DNA of 64,000 nt from Fragum whitleyi (Eukaryota; Mollusca; Bivalvia; Cardiida; Cardiidae): assembly GCA_948146395.1 (NCBI GenBank), contig OX411559.1:3644501-3708500 (forward strand). The letters run 5' to 3'. The translations under genes were made by a program, and so were the position numbers. This document shows positions 12,313 through 24,500 of the stretch, in pieces (the first letter of the stretch is position 1; each line of letters begins with the position of its first letter). The notes under the pieces were generated by a model. It saw only the letters and a program-made list of their open reading frames with translations, searched no databases and was not told where the DNA came from.

Positions 12313-12388
12313 AGAGTTTCTTAAATTTTCAAAGTTTGTACAACCAGTAACAGTTTTATGATTGCTGACATTGAACCCAATTCAAGTT

Positions 12389-12559
12389 TTATCTTTTCCT
12401 ATACTCCCTTCTACGGCCCCTAAATTGGCCCCTTCTCCTCTCGTAATATTTGGGTTCCTCCACAACCTCTTCATAACCACAATCCTCTTCTTCGTCAGAC
12501 CCATCTCTACGAGCCAGCTTAGATGCTTTGGTCAGTTTTCTAGCTTTCTCTTGTTCATC
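12389..12559 (-). CDS. TRANK1: TRANK1-like terminal coding exon w23: acidic patch and arginine-rich tail
   Basis: Acceptor ATTATAG, phase 0, 56 codons and a TAA stop at 12389-12391. It begins DEQEKARKLTKASKLARRDG, has an acidic patch SDEEEDCGYEEVVEE, and ends with a basic tail RRRGQFRGRRREYRKR. Human TRANK1 likewise ends in an acidic patch followed by an R/K-rich tail. The tail could bind nucleic acid or act as a nuclear signal; that is inference. A plus-strand ORF over this exon is a shadow. Confidence 0.9.
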   Translation of the reverse strand, partial: DEQEKARKLTKASKLARRDGSDEEEDCGYEEVVEEPKYYERRRGQFRGRRREYRKR

Positions 12560-15500
12560 CTATAATAATTCAACATTATTATTTTCCATCAATTTTCTAG
12601 CATTCTGATTAGCTGAAAAATTGGTTTTAATGCTCAATAAAAACAGTTTTGAGTATGCAGCTATTTTTAAGCCTCCGTGCAATCATATCTGTCAAATCCT
12701 TTTTTTTATCTTTTGACTTAGACTTTTGAATAATTCAATAATCTTAAAATATTATTTTCATAATAGACTCATAAACCTTATGCAATGATCTTTATGACCC
12801 CTCAATATTTTGGTCTTTCTGACCCTAGTTCATCAATTGATACCAAACTAAACCCATGTGTTGACATGATGTATCAATATATCTTTTAACTCAGATAATA
12901 AAGATCACCTACACGCCAAATCAATGCTAGGCTATCATGTGCTAGATCATGGACATAAAATAATCAAGATTTATGAAAGGACATAAAAGCCATAGCTCAT
13001 ATTCGAAGATTTTCTTTGTTTCTGTAAAAAAAGGGTACTTCACATTGTTTGGCGATTTAAATATTTGACCTGATCAAGGATTATGGAGAGAATTTAGAAA
13101 AGAAAAGATAAGAATTATCAACTGTTATATCAAAAAGACACGAAAAAATGTTTACCTTTTTATTCGAGATTTCTTCGACATACGGCCTGACAACGTCAAA
13201 ATCTGTACCAAGTTCCATCAAGAATTGTTCAATATGTCCAGTGTTTGACCAATCTCTCTTTTCAAACAGATTCATAATTTCTGTCTCGAGTTTAGGCAAT
13301 CCATTCTGTATTCTTTCTATTTCTACCAATCTGTTGACATAATGCTTCTCTGCATACTCCTTATCATCTAATCTGTATTCCGAGTTATCAAAGAACTCTC
13401 GTATTGTTTCAAGTTTGGGCAATATTTTAGTCTGACACTTATTGGTAAATATATTGAATTCCATCATACTGCTAATGTGTCTCTGAGATTGTATATGTTT
13501 GGTGACAATTCCGTACAAAATCTTGTTGTAATCCATCACCTCATCATAACTCACACTTCTTTGTCCAAAAAATCCAGCTTGCACGTAACCATGTTGACCA
13601 AATTCAGGCGATGGTGGTTGTAAAGAAATAGGACCACAACCATGTTGTCTATATTCTGGAGACCCAGTGGCTTTTGTGATATAACCATGACTCTTTTGTT
13701 TGAATTCTGGAGACATTGGTGGCATGGTGCCAAGCAACCTTTGAGATCCATGTGCAGCTTCTCCAAAATAAACACTTTGTTCCATTGTATGTCCATAGGA
13801 AGTGATGTCACTGTATTCTTGAGAAGACGCTGCAAAACCTGCAAAAGATTTATTCTGTGACCCATCTCCTCTGTTGTCCACATTAATTACTGACTGACTG
13901 CCTATCAATACCGACTGATTGTATTCTATGACCCTGCTCACTTCCTCATCAAAATAAACACCACAAAAACCACAATGTCGGTCTGTTAGTTGTACTGTAA
14001 GAAAATGTTTCCTGAACCCGACCTGTGCAAAATTATGTTTTCTCTCCGATATCTCTCTCCAAGCTCTTTTCATGGCCACAATTCTTTTAAAAAAATTGGT
14101 AATTTTCAATGCAGCCTCGTTCTGCTTTTCTTGTTGATCTTGTTGTTTTTTGTTCAGTATTCTTTTCTCTTTTTCTTCCTGTGTTAATTGGTCGTCAACC
14201 ATAGGGTGATCCTCCTCAATACTATCAGAGTATTCTCGACCATGAATTGCCATGTAGGTCTTTTCATTCAAAAATGAATTAGAAAATATATTCTCATCCC
14301 CTAGTATTGAAGAAGCGATTTTCTGTCTGGACTTTGAATCCCATCTGCACAGGAGCAATTCTTCACCCTTCATTCTGCATTTCAAGAGAGAAGATAACAC
14401 TTTGGCTATTCCAGCTATACCCTTTACTTCATGCTTGATGTAATCTGACAGGCGTTTAAGTCTGTCTGGACCATCATCTGGAATCTTCATTGTTGTTAAA
14501 GACTTCACCAGGCATGTCTCGCTCTCCATTGGCATTGCTTTACCCATATTCACCAAAAGGACCATTTGTAGAATAATGATTCTCTCTACTACTGAATAGT
14601 ATGTTGGGTCGTTGTCACTTTTCCTGAGGGCTTCTTTCAAGATATTGATTCTGTGATCAAATCCACACACTCCGAAGCAGATGTATTTTAATCTGTCTTG
14701 AAGCCTTGAAGTTTCTTTGGTATAATACCTTGATGATGGATGCCATTCATGAATACTTGTCAAGACTCTGGTATTTTTTGGATTTGGAAATGTGGCTTCA
14801 ATGAACTTCAATAAAGCTATATAGCTTGAAGGAAGGATGAAAAGAAATCCAGACAAGTCTATAGCCTTCAGCTTTGCAGTAACTATAATGCCCACAGTCA
14901 AGAAAAATTCTAGCCACATTGCATAGTGCTGCAGGTCTGGCAATTGCTCTGGCTCAACATACTTTTTCTGTAATATAACAAACCTACTGAACCGGAATAC
15001 TGCTTCATATGGATTTGGGTTTGACGAAATATAATCATAAGCATCTATAAATCTCTTTGGAATGAACTCGACATATGTCTTCTTCCCCTCTTCCCAAGGT
15101 ACAAGTGAGAGATAACACCAACTTCTGTTACCCAGTTCCCCTTCCCTATCTATCCTTCTCTCAAATTTTTCCATTGTTTGTTTTGGAGAGTCAATCTTAA
15201 AGCGATTCTTCATCCCAAACAAATGGTATCCAAACTCCATCATCATCAGAATCTCTGTTTCTTTCACTATCTCACATCGTATGGATTTCTTGGCATTTAT
15301 TGTCTTTGCCTTCCACACTTCAAGTAGAAAATCTTTGATGCGGGTTAGAGGTTTAGCGTCTCTTTGTAGGTATTTGACAAATTCCTCGCTGTTATCGGCA
15401 ATAAAGAGTGGATGTCCTGAGTATGGTTTGAGATCATCAAACAAGATCCAACAAGCTTTGAACTGTTCTCGAAGGTCACTTGGTTTGTAAAGGCCTCTTG

Positions 15501-18500
15501 TATCTTCCTTGTTTGGAGTGAGGAAGTGATCAGCTTCAGCTCTTATAACTGAAGAACAAATTCTCCTCAACTTTTGAGCACCATCTTCTATATCCGCCTC
15601 AAGACTAATCATCAACAGGTCAGTTTCCATTACCTTCTCTAAATTGTTCTGAGTTGTTATTTGATGAGAATATTTACAGCTCATTTCTGTTTTTGCATGA
15701 TTTGGGCACTCAAGACCAGCCTCAAAGTAACCACAAGCCTTATTTCTTTCCCTTTTGTCATATAGAGCTTGCCAGATTTTCACAATCCATTCCCGAGATC
15801 TTTGTAACAAAAAGGCAACTATGGCATCCAATGTTTCAGCTTTGTTTAGAATGTGCGTTGTGCGTTTACTTGTGGCAGAAGTACTTGGAATTCCGTTTAG
15901 GATACTCAAGCATATAGGCCTTTCCTTCAGGTGAATAACTAACTCATTCTGACCATGAGTGAAAAGGCCGTAGAGTTTTAGGCACTTACTGACTTTGGTA
16001 AAGTTGAAAATATCGCTGGGTTTAGAAAGAGCACAACAGATAGTAAACATATGCTGTACAGCTTGTACACTGTGGGTTAAAGCCTCATCAGTGTTTAACT
16101 TCGGGTTTTCAAGCAGCCTGATCCCACATTCCACTAAACCTGCATCATTCTGAACTGGTTTAGATGACTTAAATGCTTTCCATGCCTGTTTGAGATATAC
16201 AGGATTCCTTGAAAGTTCTTCCAGTAAGAGACATAGCTCCCCATACTCATCACTACACTTGCTTGATTCAAACAACTCTAGTCCCTCTTCCATGAACTTA
16301 ACCACCTCGTCCTGCTGGAAGGCCGGAACTACTACAGGAAAATCTGATACTTCCTTCCTCTTGGCCATCAAAATTCTGCTTGAGATCAGAATACAGTACC
16401 CGAGAGTTTTGTCATCGTTTGATCTTCTAGCCAAGGAAGTGGCATCTTCAACAAAGCCATTCATCAACAACAACTCTGCTGCTGTCTTCAATTCACCTGA
16501 AGAAAAGTTGATTGATTGAATGGAGTTTAAAGTGGCTTCCAACATTTTTTCAGATATACTATAGCAGCTGGAGATACTAACAATGGTTTCCTGGTATTTC
16601 TCTCACCAGTACAACCACCACCTCCATTCCTGGCCTCCAGCTGCCATCTCACATTGACCTGAAGAAAAGGGCAATCAGTTTCTAATTCTGCGGTTTTCAC
16701 GTGATTAGCAGATTATCAAGAAACCATTTGGAATGTAACCTTACTAGATCACATTTGTAAAACTGGAAATCAGGATAATAAATTATGAAGACATGAATAA
16801 ATTTAAAAGTACTTTTTTTTTATTTTCATATAAATAAAAGGGGAACCAAATACAAGTGATCGATCAGAACTGGCTGAATGTACATGTATTTATCCATTAT
16901 GACTGGTAGATTCTAATGCTGACGATGTACTCATACACTTCCGAGATTGGGATTGACTGGAATGAAACAGGTTATCAGATAATGGAAACCTCCTTTTATT
17001 AGTATCTTTTCTTCTACAAAAAGAGAACCATGATGGTCTTAGATTGCTCACCTGAGTCTCTTTGACCCCAGGGACATCACATCAATTACATATGCAGTTA
17101 TAAACAAGGAGATAATTTCTAAATAAAATCAATGCCATAAAATGTTTCCGTAAAAGAGTAAAAAGGGTATGCCTGGGCACAGCCCTTACATGAACATAGG
17201 GGCATGTAATGAACAGACTTCATGAAATACAGTTCATTGAGACTATCATGAAAAGTCCCTGCCTTCTGTTTTCAAAGAACAAGTTTTTAAGAATTCTTCC
17301 TAATGAACTCAGGGGCATGACATGAAAACATTAGTAGAAAGCCAATATATAATAATACAAACAAAAATATGGAAGATATCAACCTTTTGGTTTCAAAGAA
17401 GAAGATTTTTATAGTTTTTTGTTGTTTGAGTCTATATAAAAAGGGTTGCTCCGGCATGGAGCCCAAATATGACCCCAGGGTCTTGATGTAAACAAATTCA
17501 TATTGGTAGAGGTCTACTAAATGATGCTACATACAAAATATGAAAGCTTTTTGGTTTCAAAGAGGTATATTTTAGAAGATTTTCTCTCTTTGATTCTATG
17601 TAAACAGGGATAAGCATGGGTGGAGCCCAAATATGACCCTAGGGTCTTGATATGAACAATTTGAACAAACAAAATATATAAGCTCTCTGCCTTATGGTTT
17701 TAGAGAAGATTTTATAAGGATTACACACTTTATTTCTTTGTTAAAAGGGATATGCCTGGGAAGAGCCAAAATTTGACCCCAGGGGTTTTATATGGCGGAG
17801 CCTCGACAATTGTCAATTCTCCAAACCTCGTTAGATATTATTTTTCTTACAAAACACTTAGTACATATTATATATTTGTAGATTGCTGAGACAAGCCTTT
17901 ATGACATATACGAGCATGTAACTTTAATAGTGTTGAAGTTATGGAAAAATGATTTTTGCAGACAGGCAGACAAACAGACACTATGAGAACAATAGGCCCC
18001 AGACAATCGATACAGTGGCGTGAAAATATTAACTTCTTACCATTTTTTGTGAGTATATCAGCAGCTTCTGTAACAAATCCTCTTTTCTCCAGAAACTCTA
18101 CTCTGTCACTCACTTTTGTCATACTGTTTATAGACTCAAGCATTCTCTCTTTGTTTTTCAGCTTGTAGAACTTTTCTGCTGCCCTGATAGAAAGACAAAA
18201 GGGTGTTTCTCAAAATGAAATTGCTATTATGACAGCTTTGAAAATTGTTCTCACACAAAACTTCAAAATCATTCTTTGGATTCAAGGGAGAAACCAATAT
18301 TGCTAAACATGACGGAAAATTGGTCTACCAGATAATTTTCATAGCAAAAACCATGGCTGTCTGCCTTCTGGTTACACTAAATGAGAGTTCTAAAGATCAT
18401 AATTTCCATGTCAATAGTGTGCTTGGGTAGATCCCAAATATGAACCCAGGTGCATGATATGACAAAACTTGGATGTTGCTACATACACATTATGAAATCT

Positions 18501-21500
18501 TTATGTCTCTCAGAGAAGAAGATTGTCCTTTTTCATTTCAATGTTAATTTCGATTCATCTAAGCAGAAATAAATGTTATCCCAGGGTTGTGATATCAACA
18601 AACTTGGTAGAAGTGCTCAAGGGTATTGCCTACAAGTTACACACAGTAAGCACTTGCATGATAAAAATGATCCCGACAGTGGCACTTATCCTTTGTGACT
18701 ATTTGTCTTCCAACAATGGGTTGTTAATCATAGACCTATGTGGAATAGCAGCTGGAGAATAGGAAAGAATGTAATGGTGGTATTGGTGTGAAAAATTCTA
18801 GGAATTCATTGTTAGGTGCTTCAGCTGTTGCGATATAACTAAAAAATTGTTGAAAAAAAAAACTAGAAAGCCTTGAATGGCTTGAGTCCCTCCACAGGCG
18901 TGAAATTCTTGTTATAGCAAACCAAAATTTTTGATAAGATTTTTAGATATTTTGGGTTCTACTGATGTTGAAAATGATTTTCAAAGTTTCAACTATATAA
19001 CATATAGAAGAATGACCTCCACCCATAAAAGACATATTTTTCATCCAATGACAATAATTTTTGGCTGCATGATAATGGGTCACCCAAGGGTCATACAAAT
19101 GAAGTATGATTGATATCCATCAGTTACATTCTGAGAAAATGATTTTTGAAAGTTCCCAGTATATAACATATTGAGAAATGACCTCCGCCTATGAAATACA
19201 TATTTTTCATCCGATCACAATAATTTTTGGTAAACTGATAAAGGGTCACTCAAGGATCATTCCAGTGAAGTTTGGTTGATATCCATCTGTTACATTCTGA
19301 GAAAATGATTTTCAAAGTTTCCAGTATATAACATATAGAGAAATGACCTCCACCCATGAAATTCAAATTTTCCTTTGATCCTAATAATTTTTGGTAGACT
19401 GATAAAGGGTCACTCAAGTATCATTGCAGTGAAGTTGGTTGATATCCATCTGTTACATTCTGAGAAAATGATTTTCAAAGTTAACACCATATAACATATA
19501 GAGAAATGACCTCCGCCCATAATATGCATATTTTTCATCTGATGACAATAACTTTTTGTAGACTGATAAAGGATCACCCAAGGATCATTCATATTAAATG
19601 TAATTGCTATCCATCAATTAGAATCTGAGAAAACTCACTGTTTACCATAATTTGGAAATTAGCCACGCCCATTTAATCCATGTTTTTCATTGGATCAAAA
19701 TTTCTTGAACAAATTTGAAAGAGGGTCACCCAAGGATCATTCCTGTGAAGTTTGGTTGAAAACCATCCAGTAGTTTCTGAGGAGAAGATTTTTAAAGAAA
19801 AAGTTTACGACCGGACGCACACACAGACAGGCAGACGCACGACGGACACAACGCTATAACAATAGCCCCAGTGGACTTTCAGCCAGTGGAGCTAAAAATG
19901 ATGTTGTCAAAAAAATTATCATTGGTGAATGATCATAACATGGTTACTACAGCTTAAACAAGCTGCAGTTGCCACTTTACAAGCACTCTTTGGCGATGTA
20001 TATATATATGTAATACACTCTTAATGTTTTGTATGGAAAAAAAATCTAAGAAGGTTAATTGTTGAGGCTCAACTGAGACAATTATCATTTCCCACAACCA
20101 AGTTAGATATTTTTTCATACAATACACTTAGTATGTATTATATTTATCTATATTATAATCTCTATTTACCATGTTTTCTTTGATGTTCCTAAGAGAAATG
20201 CAAGTTTCTAAAATTAGCCGCATTTTGTCATTGTTCTAAAAACGTCCATGTGATGTTATAAAAAATATCATATGGGATGTTATCAAATGAATATAGTTAT
20301 AAGATAAATGATAATAGCATTTTTATTTAGAAAATGTGTACTGTGCATAAATGACATGCATGCCCTCAGGGCTAAATATTAAATGAGCCTGTGCATGAAA
20401 TTTCCAACAATTTTAAATGTGCATCAGAAGTCTGACAAGAGTCTTTACTACCTGTTTTGTAGATAGATAATTTCTCAAGGTATCTTTATGTAGCCAGACA
20501 ATCTTCCAATTGAACTAAATGTTTGCCCCTCACCCAATTGTCGAATTGTTGGAAATGTCAAACACAGGATTAAATATGAAAGTACATATCGAATGAGATT
20601 AATTCTAGTACAAGTCAATCATAGGTTGCATTTCAAAATATTCTTTCATGGCAAAGGTAGATTGATCGTTCTAGATTCAGAAAATCAGCTCAGAACAAAC
20701 AGTTTTGAGATTAGTCAGCCTGTGCAGTCTGAATAGGGTTCACTCTTTATACGCTACCCAGATGGTTCCTTTTTGTGTCACAAGTCACATTTATGTAAAA
20801 GGTTCTAGAATGGATGTACCTATAACTGAGTCTTTCCTCTGTAAAATAGTCTGCAGGTCTGTAAGTGAGTAACTGGGCTGGTATAGGCTGGTGTTTCTGT
20901 CTATACTCCTGTATATAAATATGTAGAGAGATGAAAAATTGTTTTAACAATATGATCTATGTCATGTGAGTGAAATAACCCCATTGAATATTTTTGATAT
21001 TACACAGGTGTTATTACACTTGTGGAATAACTATGCAAATGAGCTAAGTACACATAGCAACACTAATTTGTAACTGCAAAAATGATGTCATAACGTATGT
21101 ATTGTGAAGTCAGTTTTAAATGGTGTATCAGTTTTGAGGAAAATTTAAATGTTGAATTTCAAGAATTTTGACGTTTTCTTGCAAAAAATTCCTGTCAAAT
21201 TATAAATAGAATATAAAATTTGTGCACATAAAATACAGAATTTATTAAACTTGTCATCTATAAACAGATAAAAACTCAGTGCAGCCTCATTTTTATCTGT
21301 TTATAGATGACTCAATAAAATTGGAATTCCATGAACACTCATTCAATATTCTCTATCTATATGATAAGCGTTGTCATGAAACACATCACATGCAGGTTCC
21401 TAGGCTAGGTTGTTGTGAGCTAGAAAGTAGATAAACAAGAGGCCCAAGAGGGTATGTAATGCTCCACTGGCTTAAATATCTCCAGATTTGAAAATCAAAG

Positions 21501-24500
21501 GCCTGAAAGGCCTGAAAGCAGGCAGGACGGAGCAATATTTGAGTATTGAAATATTTCAATTATAACAAATTCTCTGAAATCTAAGGCTAAAATCTACACT
21601 TCAGATCTTTGGCCTTCTATTCTGACCTTTCATTCCAAAATATTGCCTTATTCATGCTAAGAGCCCTTGCTTTTGATGAAAAGAGCACTGCTTGGAGGGC
21701 CAATGCTTTACTACAAGGTCAGAATAATAATATAACAAGAGGGCCAAAGTGGCCCTTAATCGCTCACCTGAATAAACAATCTAAAAGATATTCAAGGTAT
21801 TTCTAAGATTTAACCCAATGACCTAGTTTTTGACCCCACTTGACCCAATTTAGAACTTGTCCAAGATTTCATCAAGATAAAAATTCTGACCAATTTTCAG
21901 GATGACTGGGCTAAAAATATGCTAACTAGAGTGTCCACAAGTTTTTTTTTAAGATTTGACACCATGAACTAGTTTTTGTCCCCACATGACCCAATTTAAG
22001 ACTTGTCCAAGATTTCATCAAGATAATCATTCTGACCAATTTTCAGGGTAATTGGGCTAAAAATATGGCCTCTAGAGTGTCCACAAGGTATTTCAAAGAT
22101 TTGACCCTGTGACCTAGTTTTTGACCCCACTTGACCCAATTTTGAACTTGTCCAAGATTTCATAAAATAATCATTCTGATTAATTATCAGGTTGATTTGG
22201 CAAATAATATGGCCTCTAGAGTGTCCACAAGGTTTATCTAAAATTGGACCCTGTGACCTAGTTTTTGACCCCACTTGACCCAGTTTCAAATTTGTCCATG
22301 ATTTCATCAAGATAATCATTCTGATTAATTTTCAGGATGATTGGACTAAAAGCATGGCCTCTAGAGTGTCTACAAGGTATTTCAAAGTTTTGACCCCGTG
22401 ACTTAGTTTTTGACCCTACATGACCCAATTTCAAACTTGTCCAAAATTTCATTAAGATATTCAATCTGACCAAATTTCAGGATGATTGGGCTAAAAATAT
22501 GGCCTACAGAGTGTCCTCAAGTTTTTTTTTTTAAAGTTTGACCCTGTGACCTAGTTTTTGACCCCACTTGACCCAATTTCCAACTTGTCCTAGTTTTCAT
22601 CAAGATAATCATCCAGACCAATTTTTAGGTTCATTGGGTTAAAAAAACTGCCTGTAGAAAGTCTACGAGGTTTTCCTAAGATTTGTCCCTGTGACCTAGT
22701 TTTTGACCCCACTTGACCCAGTTTGACCTTGTCTAAGACTTCATCAAGATAATCAATCTGACCAAATTTCAGGATGATTGGGCAAAAAATATGGCCTCTA
22801 GTGTGTATACAAGGTTTTTTCTACGATTTGACCCTCTGACCTAGTTTTTGACCCCACTTGACCCAATTTCGAACTTGACCTAGATTTCATCAATATAATC
22901 ATTCTGACCAAATTTCAGGATGTTTGGGCTAAAAATATGCTAACAAGAGTGTCCACAAGGTTTTTCTAAGATTTGACCCCGTGACCTACTTTTTGACCCC
23001 ACTTGACCCAATTTCGAACTTGTCCAAGATTTCATCAAGATAAAAATTCTGACCAATTTTCAGGGTGATTGGGCTAAAAATATGGCCTCTAGAGTGTCCA
23101 CAAGGTTTTTCTAAGATTGGACCCTGTGACCTAGTTTTTTGACCCCACTTGACCAAATTTCAAACTTGTCCATGATTTCATCAAGATAATCATTTTGACC
23201 AATTTTCAGGATGTTTGGGCTAAAAATATGGCCTTTAGTTTGTCCACAAGGTTTTTCTAAGATTGGACCCTGTGACCTAGTTTTTGACCCTACTTGACCC
23301 AGTTTCGAACTTGTCCAAGATTTCATCAAGTTTATCATTCTGACCAATTTTAAGGTTGTTTGGGCAAAAATTATGGCCTCTAGAGTGTCCACAAGGTTTT
23401 TCTAAGATTTGACCCTGTGACCTATTTTTTGACCCCACTGGACCCAATTTCTAACTTGTCCAAGATTTCATCAAGATAATCATTTTGACCAATTTTCAGG
23501 ATGTTTGGGCTAAAAATTATGGCCTCTAGAGTGTCCACAAGGTTTATCTAAGATTTGACCCTGTGACCTAGTTTTTGACCCCACTTGACCCAATTTCAAA
23601 CTTGTCCAAGATTTCATCAAGATAATCATTCTGACCAATTTTCAGGATGTTTTGGCTAAAAATATGGCCTCTACAGTGTCCACAAGGTTTTTCTAAGATT
23701 GGACCCTGTGACCTAGTTTTTGACCCTACTTGACCCAGTTTCGAACTTGTCCAAGATTTCATCAAGTTTATCATTCTGACCAATTTTAAGGTTGTTTGGG
23801 CAAAAATTATCGACTCTAGAGTGTCCACAAGGTTTTTCTAAGATTTGACCCTGTGACCTATTTTTTGACCCCACTGGACTCAATTTCTAACTTGTCCAAG
23901 ATTTCATCAAGATAATCATTTTGACCAATTTTCAGGATGTTTGGGCTAAAAATTATGGCCTCTAGAGTGTCCACAAGGTTTATCTAAGATTTGACCCTGT
24001 GACCTAGTTTTTGACCCCACTTGACCCAATTTCAAACTAGTCCAAGATTTCATCAAGATAATCATTCTGACCAATTTTCAGGATGTTTTGGCTAAAAATA
24101 TGGCCTCTACAGTGTCCACAAGGTTTTTCTAACATTTGACCCTGTGACCTAGTTTTTGACCCCACTTGACCCAATTACAATCTTGTCCATGATTTCATCA
24201 AGATAATCATTCTGACCAATTTTCAGGATGATTGGGCTAAATATATGGCCTCTAGAGTGTCCACAAGGTTTTTCTAAGATTTGACCCTGTGACCTTGTTT
24301 TTGACCCCACTTGACCCAATTTCAAACTTGTCCAAGATTTCATCAAGATAATCATTTTGACCAATTTTCAGGATGTTTGGGCTAAAAATATGGCCCACTA
24401 GAGTATCCACAAGGTTTTTCTAAGATTTGACCCTGTGACCTAGTTTTTGACCCCACTTGACCCAATTTCGAACTTGTCCAAGATTTCATCAAGATAATCA

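Noticed and set aside
13551..13883. Second protein in another frame (110-residue ORF) within w22
   Set aside because: It overlaps the strongly supported w22 frame and shows no domain; a shadow ORF.
16497..16545. ATG at 16545 as start of a 1,154-residue single-exon gene
   Set aside because: The first 16 codons are SINE and pyrimidine-tract sequence. Exon w21 joins in phase at 16496 and the family alignment runs through the junction.
22000..24364. Family of ~70-107 residue minus-strand proteins (MKSWTSSKLGQVGSKTRSQG)
   Set aside because: They repeat with the 145-bp tandem unit of a transposon core and have no other support.
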